From: Gammaproteobacteria bacterium
GTDB taxonomy: Bacteria; Pseudomonadota; Gammaproteobacteria; UBA6429; Thiohalophilaceae
NCBI GenBank assembly: GCA_029881995.1
Contig: JAOULO010000041.1
Location: forward strand, 1-32,129
DNA length: 32,129 bases
Direction: 5' to 3'
The position numbers were made by a program, and so were the translations under genes. Below, one piece after another: positions 1 through 8,211 of the stretch; positions within the stretch are counted from its first letter, which is position 1, and every line of letters begins with the position of its first letter. Under the pieces are notes generated by a model, which saw only the letters and a program-made list of their open reading frames with translations, was not told where the DNA came from and ran no database searches.

Positions 1-330
1 GCAGTGCCCATCCTTATCCAGGTGTTCTTCAATTCCGGTGTGGCCTACCTGATGAACCGGGCCGTGGGGTCGCCCCATTGTGTGGCCGGGCCCTCAGCCC
101 TCATCGGGGCGAGTAACTTCTTCGAGCTGGCGGTGGCCACTGCCATTGCCATGTTCGGCTTTGAATCCGGCGCGGCCCTGGCCACGGTGGTGGGGGTGCT
201 GATCGAGGTGCCGGTGATGCTGCTGGCGGTGAAGGTGGTCAATAATTCCCGCAAGTGGTATGAGAGCAAGGAGGGGATTGTCCCGACCCATATTTGTTGT
301 CCCCCTGGCATTCATACGCACACAAATTAA
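1..330 (+). CDS. ACR3-family arsenite efflux permease, C-terminal part
   Basis: This is the 3' end of a gene that begins before the window; the reading frame is open from base 1. The 109 visible residues contain the ACR3 C-terminal signature: HCVAGPSALIGASNFFELAVA, then FGFESGAALATVVGVLIEVP, then a last membrane helix ending in NNSRKWYES. ACR3 proteins are inner-membrane carriers that export arsenite, usually from ars operons under ArsR control. The first 250 bases are clearly richer in G+C than the genes that follow, which suggests a separate origin. After the expected family end (about WYES) there is an extra tail of some 19 residues with a Cys-Cys pair and three His. The next gene, iscX, has its own promoter-like sequence, so the two are probably not one operon. 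The family call is firm; the rest of the protein and any arsC or arsR cannot be seen. Confidence 0.9.
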   Translation, partial: AVPILIQVFFNSGVAYLMNRAVGSPHCVAGPSALIGASNFFELAVATAIAMFGFESGAALATVVGVLIEVPVMLLAVKVVNNSRKWYESKEGIVPTHICCPPGIHTHTN

Positions 331-349
331 TAGGGATTTATCGCGATCT

Positions 350-378
350 TGTCGCGAATGTGCACGATCATGTAGAAT
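350..378 (+). promoter_or_regulatory. Predicted promoter of iscX with TCGCGA repeats
   Basis: TTGTCG (350-355), a 17-nt spacer and TAGAAT (373-378) match the sigma-70 pattern at 4/6 and 5/6. Two copies of the self-complementary hexamer TCGCGA, at 341-346 and 352-357, are spaced 11 bp apart, and the second overlaps the -35 box. A regulator could bind there, but none is identified. The site lies 42 nt upstream of iscX and separates it from the arsenite permease gene. Confidence 0.5.
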
Positions 379-419
379 GCCGGCTTCATTAGCATTTGAT
401 AATAATACGGAGCCACATG

Positions 420-620
420 ATGACCCTGAAGTGGACAGATAGCCTCGATATCGCCATCGAACTGGATGAAAACCACCCCGATGTAGACCCTAAAGTGCTG
501 CGTTTTACCGACCTGCATGCCTGGGTTATGGCCCTGGAGGAGTTTGAGGATGATCCCAATCGCTCCAATGAGAAGATCCTCGAAGCTATCCAAATGGCCT
601 GGATAGAGGAAAGAGAGTAA
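420..620 (+). CDS. iscX: IscX, Fe-S cluster assembly adaptor
   Basis: IscX (YfhJ) is a small acidic protein that binds the cysteine desulfurase IscS and ferrous iron and modulates Fe-S cluster assembly. The 66-residue product has the family length. It carries the hallmarks MTLKWTDS at the N-terminus, DPKVLRFTDLHAWV in the middle and DDPNRSNEKILEAIQMAW near the end. An ATG at 417 precedes the chosen ATG at 420. The second is preferred because GGAG at 409-412 is then 7 nt away and the protein matches the E. coli start (MGLKWTDS). In Pseudomonas and E. coli this gene is the last of the isc operon; here the isc genes are not next to it and an arsenite permease lies upstream. ndk follows, as in Pseudomonas. 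Confidence 0.93.
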   Translation: MTLKWTDSLDIAIELDENHPDVDPKVLRFTDLHAWVMALEEFEDDPNRSNEKILEAIQMAWIEERE

Positions 621-666
621 GTAAAAGGCCGCTTTTGCACCGAATTTCGCCTTGTCTGACGAGCTC

Positions 667-686
667 AAAGACCTTTTCGAGATTTT
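667..686 (+). repeat. Sequence element shared with the fimV upstream region (copy 1)
   Basis: AAAGAC, one extra C, then TTTTCGAGATTT. The same string without the extra C is found at 21237-21255. Both copies lie in non-coding DNA upstream of a gene (ndk here, fimV there). It may be a regulator site or a chance match between AT-rich leaders. Confidence 0.35.
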
Positions 687-724
687 GGCGATTGGCTAAT
701 TGGTTAAAAATTCACCGATTTTCA

Positions 725-753
725 TTGCTGCTTATCCCTCAAGAGGATAAAAT
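725..753 (+). promoter_or_regulatory. Predicted promoter of ndk
   Basis: TTGCTG (725-730), a 17-nt spacer and TAAAAT (748-753). The -10 matches 5/6 and the -35 only 3/6. Transcription would begin near 760, just before a strong hairpin. The -10 box lies inside a perfect odd palindrome (744-760). Confidence 0.4.
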
Positions 754-760
754 TTATCCT
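744..760. repeat. 17-nt palindrome over the ndk -10 box
   Basis: AGGATAAA and TTTATCCT are perfect 8-bp inverted arms around one central A. The position over the predicted -10 box fits an operator, but the sequence resembles no site I can name. Confidence 0.45.
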
Positions 761-773
761 TATATGTAATACG

Positions 774-795
774 AACCCGCGCCAGGTCGCGGGTT
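774..795 (+). other. Hairpin in the ndk leader
   Basis: AACCCGCG (774-781) and CGCGGGTT (788-795) form a perfect 8-bp stem with a 6-nt loop, followed by a T-rich but interrupted stretch (TATGTTATTTTG). It could end iscX transcription or act as an attenuator in the ndk leader. No other gene is seen between iscX and ndk. Confidence 0.5.
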
Positions 796-832
796 TATGT
801 TATTTTGTCCCATTGAATTCAGGAGCATGAAC

Positions 833-1264
833 ATGGCGATTGAACGCACTATTTCCATTATCAAACCCGATGCCGTGGCGAAGAACGTCATCGGTGAAAT
901 CTATACCCGTTTTGAGAAGGCCGGTCTGAAGATCATCGCCGCCAAAATGAAACATCTTTCAAAAGAAGAAGCCGAAGGTTTCTATGCCGTTCACAAGGAG
1001 CGTCCTTTCTTTGGTGAGCTGGTGGAATACATGACCTCTGGCCCGATTATGGTGCAGGTGCTGGAAGGCGAAGCTGCCATTGTCAAAAACCGTGAAGTGA
1101 TGGGCGCCACCAATCCTAAGGAAGCGGCCCCCGGAACTATTCGTGCTGATTTTGCCTCTGATATTACTGAAAATGCGGTACATGGTTCGGATGCACCTGA
1201 AACAGCGGCAACCGAAATCGCTTACTTCTTCGGTGAAAATGAAGTCTGCCCACGGACTCGCTAA
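833..1264 (+). CDS. ndk: Nucleoside diphosphate kinase
   Basis: The enzyme transfers the gamma-phosphate of ATP to nucleoside diphosphates through a phospho-histidine and balances cytosolic NTP and dNTP pools. The 143-residue product has the E. coli length. It shows [12 protein letters not shown] at the N-terminus, MTSGPIMV at about 68-75, GATNP at 91-95 and the active-site segment NAVHGSDA with His117. The ATG at 833 is chosen because AGGAG (821-825) is 7 nt upstream and the product starts MAIERT as in the family. An in-frame ATG at 827 is too close to the ribosome site. rlmN follows after 11 nt, so the two are probably co-transcribed. Confidence 0.97.
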   Translation: MAIERTISIIKPDAVAKNVIGEIYTRFEKAGLKIIAAKMKHLSKEEAEGFYAVHKERPFFGELVEYMTSGPIMVQVLEGEAAIVKNREVMGATNPKEAAPGTIRADFASDITENAVHGSDAPETAATEIAYFFGENEVCPRTR

Positions 1265-1275
1265 GGAAAACAAAC

Positions 1276-2382
1276 TTGGATAAAACGCACGACAAGGTCA
1301 ATTTGCTCGATTTCGATCGGGCTGGACTGGAAGCTTTCTTCGCTGAGATAGGGGAGAAGCCTTTTCGTGCAACCCAGATTTTAAAATGGATCTACCAGTT
1401 CGGGGTCGATGACTTTGATGAGATGACGAATCTCAGCAAGGCTCTGCGGGAAAAGCTGAAAGAAATAGCCGAAGTCCGTTTACCGGAGATCGTCACCGAA
1501 CAATATTCAGCAGATGGTACCAGTAAGTGGTTACTCCGATTAGATAGCGGTAATTCGGTTGAGACCGTGTTCATTCCTGAAGATGACCGCGGCACGCTCT
1601 GTGTCTCGTCCCAGATCGGCTGCGCCCTCGAATGCAGTTTCTGCTCCACGGCCCAGCAGGGTTTTAATCGCAACCTGACGACGGGAGAGATCATCGGTCA
1701 GCTATGGGTGGCCAACCGAGCGATGGAAAATCGACCACGAGATAATCGCAAGATCAGCAATGTGGTGATGATGGGTATGGGCGAACCCCTGCTGAATTTT
1801 GATAACGTGGTCAGGGCCATGAACATCATGATGGATGATAATGCCTATGGCCTGTCCAAACGGCGTGTCACCCTGAGTACTGCGGGTGTGGTACCGGCCC
1901 TGATGCGCCTTAAACAGGTGAGTGATGTGAGCCTGGCGGTTTCACTGCATGCACCCAATGATGAGCTGCGTAATGAACTGGTGCCGCTGAACCGCAAATA
2001 CCCGATTAAAGAGTTACTCGAGGCCTGTCGTGAGTATGCCAGTGGTGAGGGGCGTCGTCATATTACTTTTGAGTATGTGATGCTGGATGGTATTAACGAT
2101 AGCCCGGAACATGCCAGACAATTAGTAAAACTCTTAAAAGGTATTCCAGCGAAAATGAATTTGATCCCATTCAATCCATTTCCGCAAAGCAGCTATCAGT
2201 GCTCTGACCGACCGACCATTGATCGCTTTCGTGATGTACTGATGAAAGCGGGTATCGTCACGGTAACACGTAAGACCCGTGGTGAAGATATTGATGCAGC
2301 CTGTGGCCAACTGGCCGGCAAGGTAAAAGACAAAACCAAACGGACACAACGAAAGATACTTATGGCAGGGGGAAGTGTGTAA
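1276..2382 (+). CDS. rlmN: Dual-specificity RNA methyltransferase RlmN
   Basis: RlmN is a radical-SAM enzyme that makes 2-methyladenosine at A2503 of 23S rRNA and at A37 of some tRNAs. The 368-residue product has the cluster motif C116-x3-C120-x2-C123 ([16 protein letters not shown]) binding the 4Fe-4S cluster. The GMGEPLLNF and [10 protein letters not shown] segments of the SAM-binding barrel follow, and a C-terminal Cys near 343 (DAACGQL) serves as the methyl-relay cysteine. The start is TTG, supported by AAGGA at 1263-1267 with an 8-nt gap. The stop overlaps the pilF start by one base (TAATG), indicating translational coupling. Confidence 0.96.
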   Translation: MDKTHDKVNLLDFDRAGLEAFFAEIGEKPFRATQILKWIYQFGVDDFDEMTNLSKALREKLKEIAEVRLPEIVTEQYSADGTSKWLLRLDSGNSVETVFIPEDDRGTLCVSSQIGCALECSFCSTAQQGFNRNLTTGEIIGQLWVANRAMENRPRDNRKISNVVMMGMGEPLLNFDNVVRAMNIMMDDNAYGLSKRRVTLSTAGVVPALMRLKQVSDVSLAVSLHAPNDELRNELVPLNRKYPIKELLEACREYASGEGRRHITFEYVMLDGINDSPEHARQLVKLLKGIPAKMNLIPFNPFPQSSYQCSDRPTIDRFRDVLMKAGIVTVTRKTRGEDIDAACGQLAGKVKDKTKRTQRKILMAGGSV

Positions 2383-3161
2383 TGCCACGATTGATATATT
2401 TATTTGGATTTTTGCTATCACTACAGATGATGTCAGCCTGTAGCACAACCACGGAAAGTGCCTACGGCAATATAAATTATAAAAAAGCGGCCGAGGTGAA
2501 TGCCAAGATGGGTGCGGGTTATATGAATCAGGGCAACTATGAATTGGCAATGACCAAGCTTAACAAGGCCATCAAGTTTGATGATGAGAACCTGCATGCC
2601 AACCATTATATGGGTGAACTCTACCGCAGGCTTGGTGACATGGATAAAGCCGATGAATTTTTTAAACGTGCCCTGGAGTTGAATAAGACCGATCCACAAT
2701 TATTAAATAATTACGGTGTTTTTCTTTGTGAAATTGATAAATACCAGGAAGCCGAAAATTATTTTGATCAAGTCCTGAAAGATCACTTATATCAGGGTAA
2801 AGCACTGGTTTATGAAAACCTGGGCCTGTGTGCCAAGTACAAAGGCAACCTGGCTGAGTCAGAAAAACATTTTCGTCGTGCCCTAACCATGAATCCCAAA
2901 CTGGCCAAATCACTATTATCACTGGCCCAGTTAAAGTTTGATCAGCGTAATAAAATTTCTGCTTACAGTTATTTCCAGCAATTTAGTAAAATATCCCGTC
3001 AGAGTCCTGAAAGCCTCTGGTTGGGAATATTGCTTGAGAAAGAGCGTGGCAATAGAAGTGGTATGGCAAGTTATGCACTGCGGTTGAAAAACCAGTTTCC
3101 TCTTTCGAAAGAGGCGGAGTTACTAGCGAAGCTGGAATTGCTGAAAAGAAAAAGAAAATAA
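2382..3161 (+). CDS. pilF: Type IV pilus biogenesis lipoprotein PilF (PilW), TPR
   Basis: This is an outer-membrane pilotin that helps the secretin PilQ assemble in type IV pilus systems. The 259-residue product begins with a lipoprotein signal ending MMSAC, so lipidation would be at Cys20. Tandem TPR units follow, for example KAAEVNAKMGAGYMNQGNYELAM, NLHANHYMGELYRRLGDMDKA and PQLLNNYGVFLCEIDKYQEA. Placement directly after rlmN is the usual gammaproteobacterial context. In most relatives rodZ and ispG come next; here hisS follows after 31 nt. Function is inferred from family and position. Confidence 0.9.
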   Translation: MPRLIYLFGFLLSLQMMSACSTTTESAYGNINYKKAAEVNAKMGAGYMNQGNYELAMTKLNKAIKFDDENLHANHYMGELYRRLGDMDKADEFFKRALELNKTDPQLLNNYGVFLCEIDKYQEAENYFDQVLKDHLYQGKALVYENLGLCAKYKGNLAESEKHFRRALTMNPKLAKSLLSLAQLKFDQRNKISAYSYFQQFSKISRQSPESLWLGILLEKERGNRSGMASYALRLKNQFPLSKEAELLAKLELLKRKRK

Positions 3162-3192
3162 CAATAAGTTTACATCGTTTTAAGGAATCAAA

Positions 3193-4464
3193 TTGGCCAA
3201 GACAATTCAGGCAATTCGGGGAATGAATGATATTTTGCCGACGATAACACCTCGTTGGCAGTTCGTTGAGCAGATCTTCCGAAATCTCATGCAATCCTAC
3301 GGCTATGGTGAAATTCGCCTGCCGATAGTGGAAAAGACAGAATTATTTAAACGTTCCATCGGTGAAGTGACCGATATCGTCGAGAAGGAAATGTATACCT
3401 TCGAAGATCGTAATGGTGATAGCCTGACACTGCGACCTGAAGGGACTGCCGGTTGTGTGCGAGCCTGTATCGAAAACGGCTTATTACACAACCAGACCCA
3501 ACGTCTCTGGTATGTAGGTCCCATGTTTCGTCATGAACGGCCTCAGAAAGGGCGTTATCGCCAGTTCCATCAATTGGGTGTCGAGGTGTTTGGCTTTGCC
3601 GGGCCGGATATTGATGCCGAACTGATCATGTTATCTGCGCGCCTGTTGAAAAATCTGGGGCTGGCCGAATTGGTCAAACTGGAAATAAATACCCTTGGGG
3701 TCAGCGAAGAGCGACAGGCTCATCGTGAACAGTTGATTGCCTATTTTGAACAGAATATGGAACTGCTGGATGAAGATGCCAAACGACGTTTGCATTCAAA
3801 TCCTTTGCGTATTCTTGATACCAAAAACCCTGCCATGCAGGAACTGGTAGAGAACGCACCTCAGCTATTTGATTTTCTGGGTGAGGAATCAAAGGCCCAT
3901 TTCAAAGGTGTGTGTGATTATCTGGAATCGGTTGGCATTGGCTATCATGTAAACCATCGCCTGGTTCGTGGTCTGGACTATTATTCAAAAACGGTTTTTG
4001 AGTGGGTAACGGATCACCTGGGTGCTCAGGGCACCGTCTGTGCTGGCGGCCGTTTTGATGCCCTCATAGAACAGCTGGGTAGTAAGCCATCACCAGCCGC
4101 AGGTTTTGCGGTGGGTATTGAGCGTATGGTTGCCTTACTGGAGGAGTTGTCAGAAAGCCCGGCGGAGGGACCTCATGCCTATTTATTACTGGCCGGTGAG
4201 ACGGCTATGCAACAGGGGCTGGCAATGGCCGAGTCCCTGCGAGACCAGATTTCAGGGCTTGGCATTGTAGTGAACTGTGGTGGTGGCAGCTTCAAAAGCC
4301 AGATGAAAAAGGCAGACAAGAGCGGTGCCAGGCTTGCACTGATTCTGGGTGAGGATGAAATCGAGAAGCAGTCTATAACAATCAAGAACTTACGTGAGGA
4401 CAAGCCACAACAGACTGTCCCACAGAGTGAAATAGATAGTATACTGCGCGACTTGATGGCATAA
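3193..4464 (+). CDS. hisS: Histidyl-tRNA synthetase
   Basis: This class II synthetase charges tRNA-His. The 423-residue product has the expected length. Visible hallmarks are the N-terminal [14 protein letters not shown] at 81-85, motif 2 with Arg113 ([17 protein letters not shown]), the HisRS signature [15 protein letters not shown] at about 257-271, motif 3 GFAVGIERM at 304-312 and a C-terminal anticodon-binding domain. The start is TTG with AAGGA at 3182-3186, 6 nt away; the product [10 protein letters not shown] fits the family. It lies in a run with pilF upstream and yfgM-bamB-der downstream, as in E. coli and Pseudomonas apart from the missing rodZ-ispG. Confidence 0.97.
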   Translation: MAKTIQAIRGMNDILPTITPRWQFVEQIFRNLMQSYGYGEIRLPIVEKTELFKRSIGEVTDIVEKEMYTFEDRNGDSLTLRPEGTAGCVRACIENGLLHNQTQRLWYVGPMFRHERPQKGRYRQFHQLGVEVFGFAGPDIDAELIMLSARLLKNLGLAELVKLEINTLGVSEERQAHREQLIAYFEQNMELLDEDAKRRLHSNPLRILDTKNPAMQELVENAPQLFDFLGEESKAHFKGVCDYLESVGIGYHVNHRLVRGLDYYSKTVFEWVTDHLGAQGTVCAGGRFDALIEQLGSKPSPAAGFAVGIERMVALLEELSESPAEGPHAYLLLAGETAMQQGLAMAESLRDQISGLGIVVNCGGGSFKSQMKKADKSGARLALILGEDEIEKQSITIKNLREDKPQQTVPQSEIDSILRDLMA

Positions 4465-4493
4465 GTATTCGCAACGGGGTGAGAGAAGGTCTA

Positions 4494-5159
4494 GTGGAAA
4501 TTCAAAGAACGGAAGAAGAAACAGTCGAACATTTAAAACAGTGGCTACGTGAAAACGGAATGGCCATTGTGCTTGGTGTGGTTATCGGGGTATCCGGGAT
4601 TACTGGTGTACGTTACTGGTTTACCTATCAGCAGAGTCAGGCCGAAGAGGCCTCAGTCATTTATGACAAAATTGCTTCTTCACTGACAACACAAAACTAT
4701 CCTGATGTCTTGCACCAGGGGAAGAAACTTATCGATGCTTATGATGGCACGTCTTACGCCATACTGGGTTCATTTGCCATGGCCAAGGCCAGTCTTGCGA
4801 CGGGTGATGCAGCGGCTGCCAGAGATAGCCTGGCCTGGGCCCTGGATAAGGCCCGTGATGAAGCCATGCAGCATATTGCAAGAATTCGTCTGGCAAGATT
4901 GTTTTTTGATGCCAAAGACTATCCAGCGGCGTTGAAGTTGATCACCGATACTCAGCAGGGAGCCTTTGGTTCACTGTACGAAGAGTTACGGGGTGATATC
5001 TATACCATGACAGACAAGGTTGATCAGGCCCGCGAAGCCTATCGTCTGGCATTACTTGGTGCCAAGGATTCTTCCCGCCGTGAGTTTGTTCAAATGAAAC
5101 TGGATAACCTGGCTGCCATCGCACCTTCTAGCACACCTTCTACCCAGGACGAGAAATAG
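4494..5159 (+). CDS. yfgM: YfgM family membrane-anchored periplasmic TPR protein
   Basis: YfgM is an inner-membrane protein with a periplasmic TPR-like domain that associates with the SecYEG translocon and the chaperone PpiD. The product (221 residues; E. coli 206) has a short cytoplasmic start, one membrane helix at about 22-39 (NGMAIVLGVVIGVSGITGV) and a helical repeat domain with KARDEAMQHIARIRLARLFFD, a family hallmark. The GTG at 4494 is preferred over a GTG at 4479 because it gives MEIQRTEEET, which lines up with the E. coli start. A purine-rich GAGAGAAGG lies 4 nt upstream. bamB follows after 2 nt, matching the conserved hisS-yfgM-bamB-der order. Confidence 0.9.
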   Translation: MEIQRTEEETVEHLKQWLRENGMAIVLGVVIGVSGITGVRYWFTYQQSQAEEASVIYDKIASSLTTQNYPDVLHQGKKLIDAYDGTSYAILGSFAMAKASLATGDAAAARDSLAWALDKARDEAMQHIARIRLARLFFDAKDYPAALKLITDTQQGAFGSLYEELRGDIYTMTDKVDQAREAYRLALLGAKDSSRREFVQMKLDNLAAIAPSSTPSTQDEK

Positions 5160-5161
5160 CA

Positions 5162-6364
5162 GTGATCCGCATTTTGTTCTTTTTACTAGCCAGCAGTCTG
5201 CTGGGTTGTAGTACGTCTACACCGGTCCACCCACCAGTTGAACTGGTGGATATGGAAAATAAGATACATATCAAGCGAATTTGGCAGCGATATATCGGGT
5301 TTGGGGCCAGTGATAAATACCTCAAGCTGAAACCTTTGATCGTGGGTGATACGGGTTATTCCATTGACCATACAGGCCTGGTTGTGGCCTGGAATATCAG
5401 GGATGGTAGAGCCCTATGGCAGCAGGAATATCAAACCAGTGCCGCGACGGCTATCTCCACGGACAAAAAACATCTGTATTTTGGTACAAGCCTGGGCGAG
5501 GTGATTGCACTCAATTTGCAGACAGGTAAAAAAGTCTGGCAACAGCAATTAAGCAGTGAAATCTTATCTCCGCCAGTCAGTGCTTCCGGCCAACTGGTTG
5601 TCAGAACAGTTGATGGCCGTATTCATGCACTAAAGTCAGCTTCTGGCAATAAGCTGTGGTCACATGATCGGAACATGCCAACATTAAGCTTACGCGGTAC
5701 CAGTACACCCGTTATTACTCACGGCATCGTGGTCAGTGGTGCCGATAATGGAAAGGTCACGGCATTGGCACTGGATAATGGTAATGTGCTTTGGGAAACC
5801 ACCGTTTCTATTCCTCGTGGCAGAAATGAGATTGAAAGATTGATCGATATTGATGCAGACCCAGTCGTTAAAGATGGGGTCATTTACGTTGTCGCCTATC
5901 AGGGTCGCCTGGCGGCATTAAAGCTGGATTCAGGCAGAATTATGTGGGTACGAGATGTTTCTTCCTATTCTGGTATGGATGTGGATTCCCATAAGATTTT
6001 TCTAAGCGCTTCAGATGGTAATGTCTGGGCGCTGGACCGTTTTAATGGTGCAACACTCTGGAAGCAAGACCAGTTACACCGTCGCAGACTTTCCAAACCT
6101 GCTTTTCAGGGCCGGTATATATTAGTGGGCGACTTTAATGGCTACCTGCACTGGATGTCACGTGAAGATGGGCGCTTGCTGGCACGTACACAACTGGGCT
6201 TCAGTCTGGTCAATGATAAGGATGATGAAGAGTATATAGAAGACGAACGTGTCTTTAGTAAGTCCAGAAATATCCTGACCCAACCCCAGGTGAATGGTGA
6301 TATGGCGATCGCCCTGACTCGAGAAGGCCTGCTGTCTGCCTACATGGTTTCAGAGCTGGATTAG
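5162..6364 (+). CDS. bamB: Outer membrane assembly lipoprotein BamB
   Basis: BamB is the beta-propeller lipoprotein of the Bam complex that inserts outer-membrane proteins. The 400-residue product (E. coli 392) has a signal ending SSLLGC, giving lipidation at Cys16. A series of PQQ-like propeller blades follows, with repeats such as GLVVAWNIRDGRALWQQEY, GEVIALNLQTGKKVWQQQL and GRIHALKSASGNKLWSHD. The start is GTG, 2 nt after the yfgM stop and with only a weak ribosome site, so coupled translation is likely. The conserved neighbours yfgM and der support the assignment. Confidence 0.95.
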   Translation: MIRILFFLLASSLLGCSTSTPVHPPVELVDMENKIHIKRIWQRYIGFGASDKYLKLKPLIVGDTGYSIDHTGLVVAWNIRDGRALWQQEYQTSAATAISTDKKHLYFGTSLGEVIALNLQTGKKVWQQQLSSEILSPPVSASGQLVVRTVDGRIHALKSASGNKLWSHDRNMPTLSLRGTSTPVITHGIVVSGADNGKVTALALDNGNVLWETTVSIPRGRNEIERLIDIDADPVVKDGVIYVVAYQGRLAALKLDSGRIMWVRDVSSYSGMDVDSHKIFLSASDGNVWALDRFNGATLWKQDQLHRRRLSKPAFQGRYILVGDFNGYLHWMSREDGRLLARTQLGFSLVNDKDDEEYIEDERVFSKSRNILTQPQVNGDMAIALTREGLLSAYMVSELD

Positions 6365-6373
6365 TCCAGACTT

Positions 6374-6401
6374 TTGAATCCAGCCATGCCTTGCATATAA
6401 T
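6374..6401 (+). promoter_or_regulatory. Predicted promoter of der
   Basis: TTGAAT (6374-6379), a 16-nt spacer and a perfect TATAAT (6396-6401), 32 nt before the der ATG. der can therefore be transcribed apart from the hisS-yfgM-bamB run. Confidence 0.55.
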
Positions 6402-6433
6402 TTACATACCTTAGTCGATTAATACTCAATATT

Positions 6434-7831
6434 ATGAAACCCGTTATCGCCCTGGTGGGCCGCCCCAATGTGGGCAAGTCCACCTTATTCAACCGACTGA
6501 CCAAGTCACGTGATGCCCTGGTTGCTGACCAGCCGGGCCTGACCCGTGATCGTAAGTTTGGTGAAGGCAAGCTGGGTGATAAGCCTTATATCGTGATCGA
6601 CACCGGTGGTCTGAGTGGTGACGACGAGGGTGTTGATGCGGTTATGGCGACGCAATCCTGGTTGGCGGTAGAGCAGGCCGATATCGTTTTGTTTATGGCC
6701 GATGCCCGGGCAGGTCTGACCGGGGTTGATGAAGAGATTGCGCAGCGATTACGGATTTCCGGTAAAACGGTCCATCTCGTGGTCAACAAGATCGATGGAC
6801 TTAACGCGGATGTGGTGGTGGCAGAATTTCATGCCCTGGGTCTGGGTGAGCCGCATGGCATCGCAGCAGCCCATGGCCGTGGTGTGACGGCCCTGATCGG
6901 TGAAGTGCTGGATAATTTACCCGGCTCAGATGAAGAACAGGACCAGTTGGATGATTACAAGGGAATCCGGATTGCAGTTGTAGGTCGTCCTAACGTGGGC
7001 AAGTCCACCCTGGTAAACCGAATGCTGGGTGAAGAACGTGTTGTTACCTACGATTTACCCGGCACAACACGCGACAGTATTTATCTCCCCTTTGAGCGTG
7101 ATGATCAGGACTATGTTTTGATTGACACGGCAGGTGTCAGACGGCGTCGTAAGATCAATGAGGCCATCGAAAAATTCAGTGTTATTAAATCCCTGCAGGC
7201 CATTGAAGATGCCCATGTGGTGATCATGATGCTGGATGCCAGTGAAGGGATCACCGATCAGGATGCATCACTGCTGGGCTTTGTCCTTGATGTAGGTCGA
7301 GCGCTGGTCATTGCCGTGAATAAATGGGACGGTCTTGAAAGTGATCAGCGCGATAAGGTCAAGAGAGAGCTGGAAGTTAAACTGCCCTTTATCAACTTTG
7401 CTAAAGTTCATTTTATCTCTGCCCTGCATGGTAGTGGGGTAGGTGACCTGTTTGGCACGGTAAACGTGGCCTACAAGTCGGCCATGTCAAAGTTCACCAC
7501 GCCACGCCTGACTCGACTATTGGAAGATATGGTTAGTGCCAACCCGCCACCTATATCAAAAGGCAGGCGAATCAAACTTAAGTATGCTCACCAGGGTGGC
7601 TCAAACCCACCTATTATTGTCATTCATGGTTCACAGGTAACCGAAGTACCGGGTGCTTATAAACGTTTTCTGATGAATGCCTTCAGCAAACATCTCAAAC
7701 TGAAAGGTACACCACTGCGAATCGAATTCAAGGCAGGCAAGAATCCTTTTGAAGGTCGAAAAAACAAACTCACTGCTCGTCAGCAACAAAAACGCAAACG
7801 CCTAATGAAGCACGTCAAATCGAAGAAATAA
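6434..7831 (+). CDS. der: Ribosome biogenesis GTPase Der (EngA)
   Basis: Der has two tandem GTPase domains and acts in 50S subunit maturation. The 465-residue product shows G-domain 1 with GRPNVGKS at 9-16, DTGG at 56-59 and NKID at 118-121. G-domain 2 has GRPNVGKS at 184-191, DTAG at 231-234 and NKWD at 296-299. A KH-like C-terminal domain ([19 protein letters not shown]) and a basic tail follow. The gap to bamB (69 nt) holds a good promoter but no clear Shine-Dalgarno. The TAA stop shares a base with the ATG of the next gene. Confidence 0.97.
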   Translation: MKPVIALVGRPNVGKSTLFNRLTKSRDALVADQPGLTRDRKFGEGKLGDKPYIVIDTGGLSGDDEGVDAVMATQSWLAVEQADIVLFMADARAGLTGVDEEIAQRLRISGKTVHLVVNKIDGLNADVVVAEFHALGLGEPHGIAAAHGRGVTALIGEVLDNLPGSDEEQDQLDDYKGIRIAVVGRPNVGKSTLVNRMLGEERVVTYDLPGTTRDSIYLPFERDDQDYVLIDTAGVRRRRKINEAIEKFSVIKSLQAIEDAHVVIMMLDASEGITDQDASLLGFVLDVGRALVIAVNKWDGLESDQRDKVKRELEVKLPFINFAKVHFISALHGSGVGDLFGTVNVAYKSAMSKFTTPRLTRLLEDMVSANPPPISKGRRIKLKYAHQGGSNPPIIVIHGSQVTEVPGAYKRFLMNAFSKHLKLKGTPLRIEFKAGKNPFEGRKNKLTARQQQKRKRLMKHVKSKK

Positions 7832-8211
7832 TGGCCATAGAAACGCTCTATCTCTGGCTGGCAAATTTAATCATCGTTTTTCACTTCCTGTTTATTGTTT
7901 TTGTTTTATTAGGCGGCTTGCTTGTCCTTAAGTGGCCAAAGATGATCTGGCTGCATCTACCGGCTATCACATGGGGTTTCCTTGTGGAATTGAATGGCTG
8001 GATTTGTCCACTAACCCCGTGGGAGAACCACTTTCGTGAACTGGCTGGCAAGCTGGTTTATGAAGGAGACTTCATAGGGAAATATCTCATTCCCTTAATT
8101 TATCCTGATGGGCTGACGCGCGAGATGCAGTACGTATTCGCTGCAATTGTGGTGCTAATTAATGCAGTTATTTATTTTGTAATCTGGCAGCGAACAAAAA
8201 GCAAATACTAA
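7831..8211 (+). CDS. DUF2784 family membrane protein
   Basis: This is a 126-residue membrane protein of unknown function. Three or four hydrophobic segments are visible: LWLANLIIVFHFLFIVFVLL, the region around IWLHLPAITWGFLVE, and VFAAIVVLINAVIYFVIW. The conserved core ELNGWICPLTPWENHFRELAG and LIPLIYPDGLTREMQ identifies the DUF2784 family as I recall it. The ATG overlaps the der stop (TAATG), so it is translated in step with der. Its stop overlaps the convergent M23 peptidase stop by four bases. No function is proposed. Confidence 0.85.
   Translation: MAIETLYLWLANLIIVFHFLFIVFVLLGGLLVLKWPKMIWLHLPAITWGFLVELNGWICPLTPWENHFRELAGKLVYEGDFIGKYLIPLIYPDGLTREMQYVFAAIVVLINAVIYFVIWQRTKSKY

Noticed and set aside
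327-668. Minus-strand frame opposite iscX
   Set aside because: Antisense to a protein with clear IscX motifs; no coding features.
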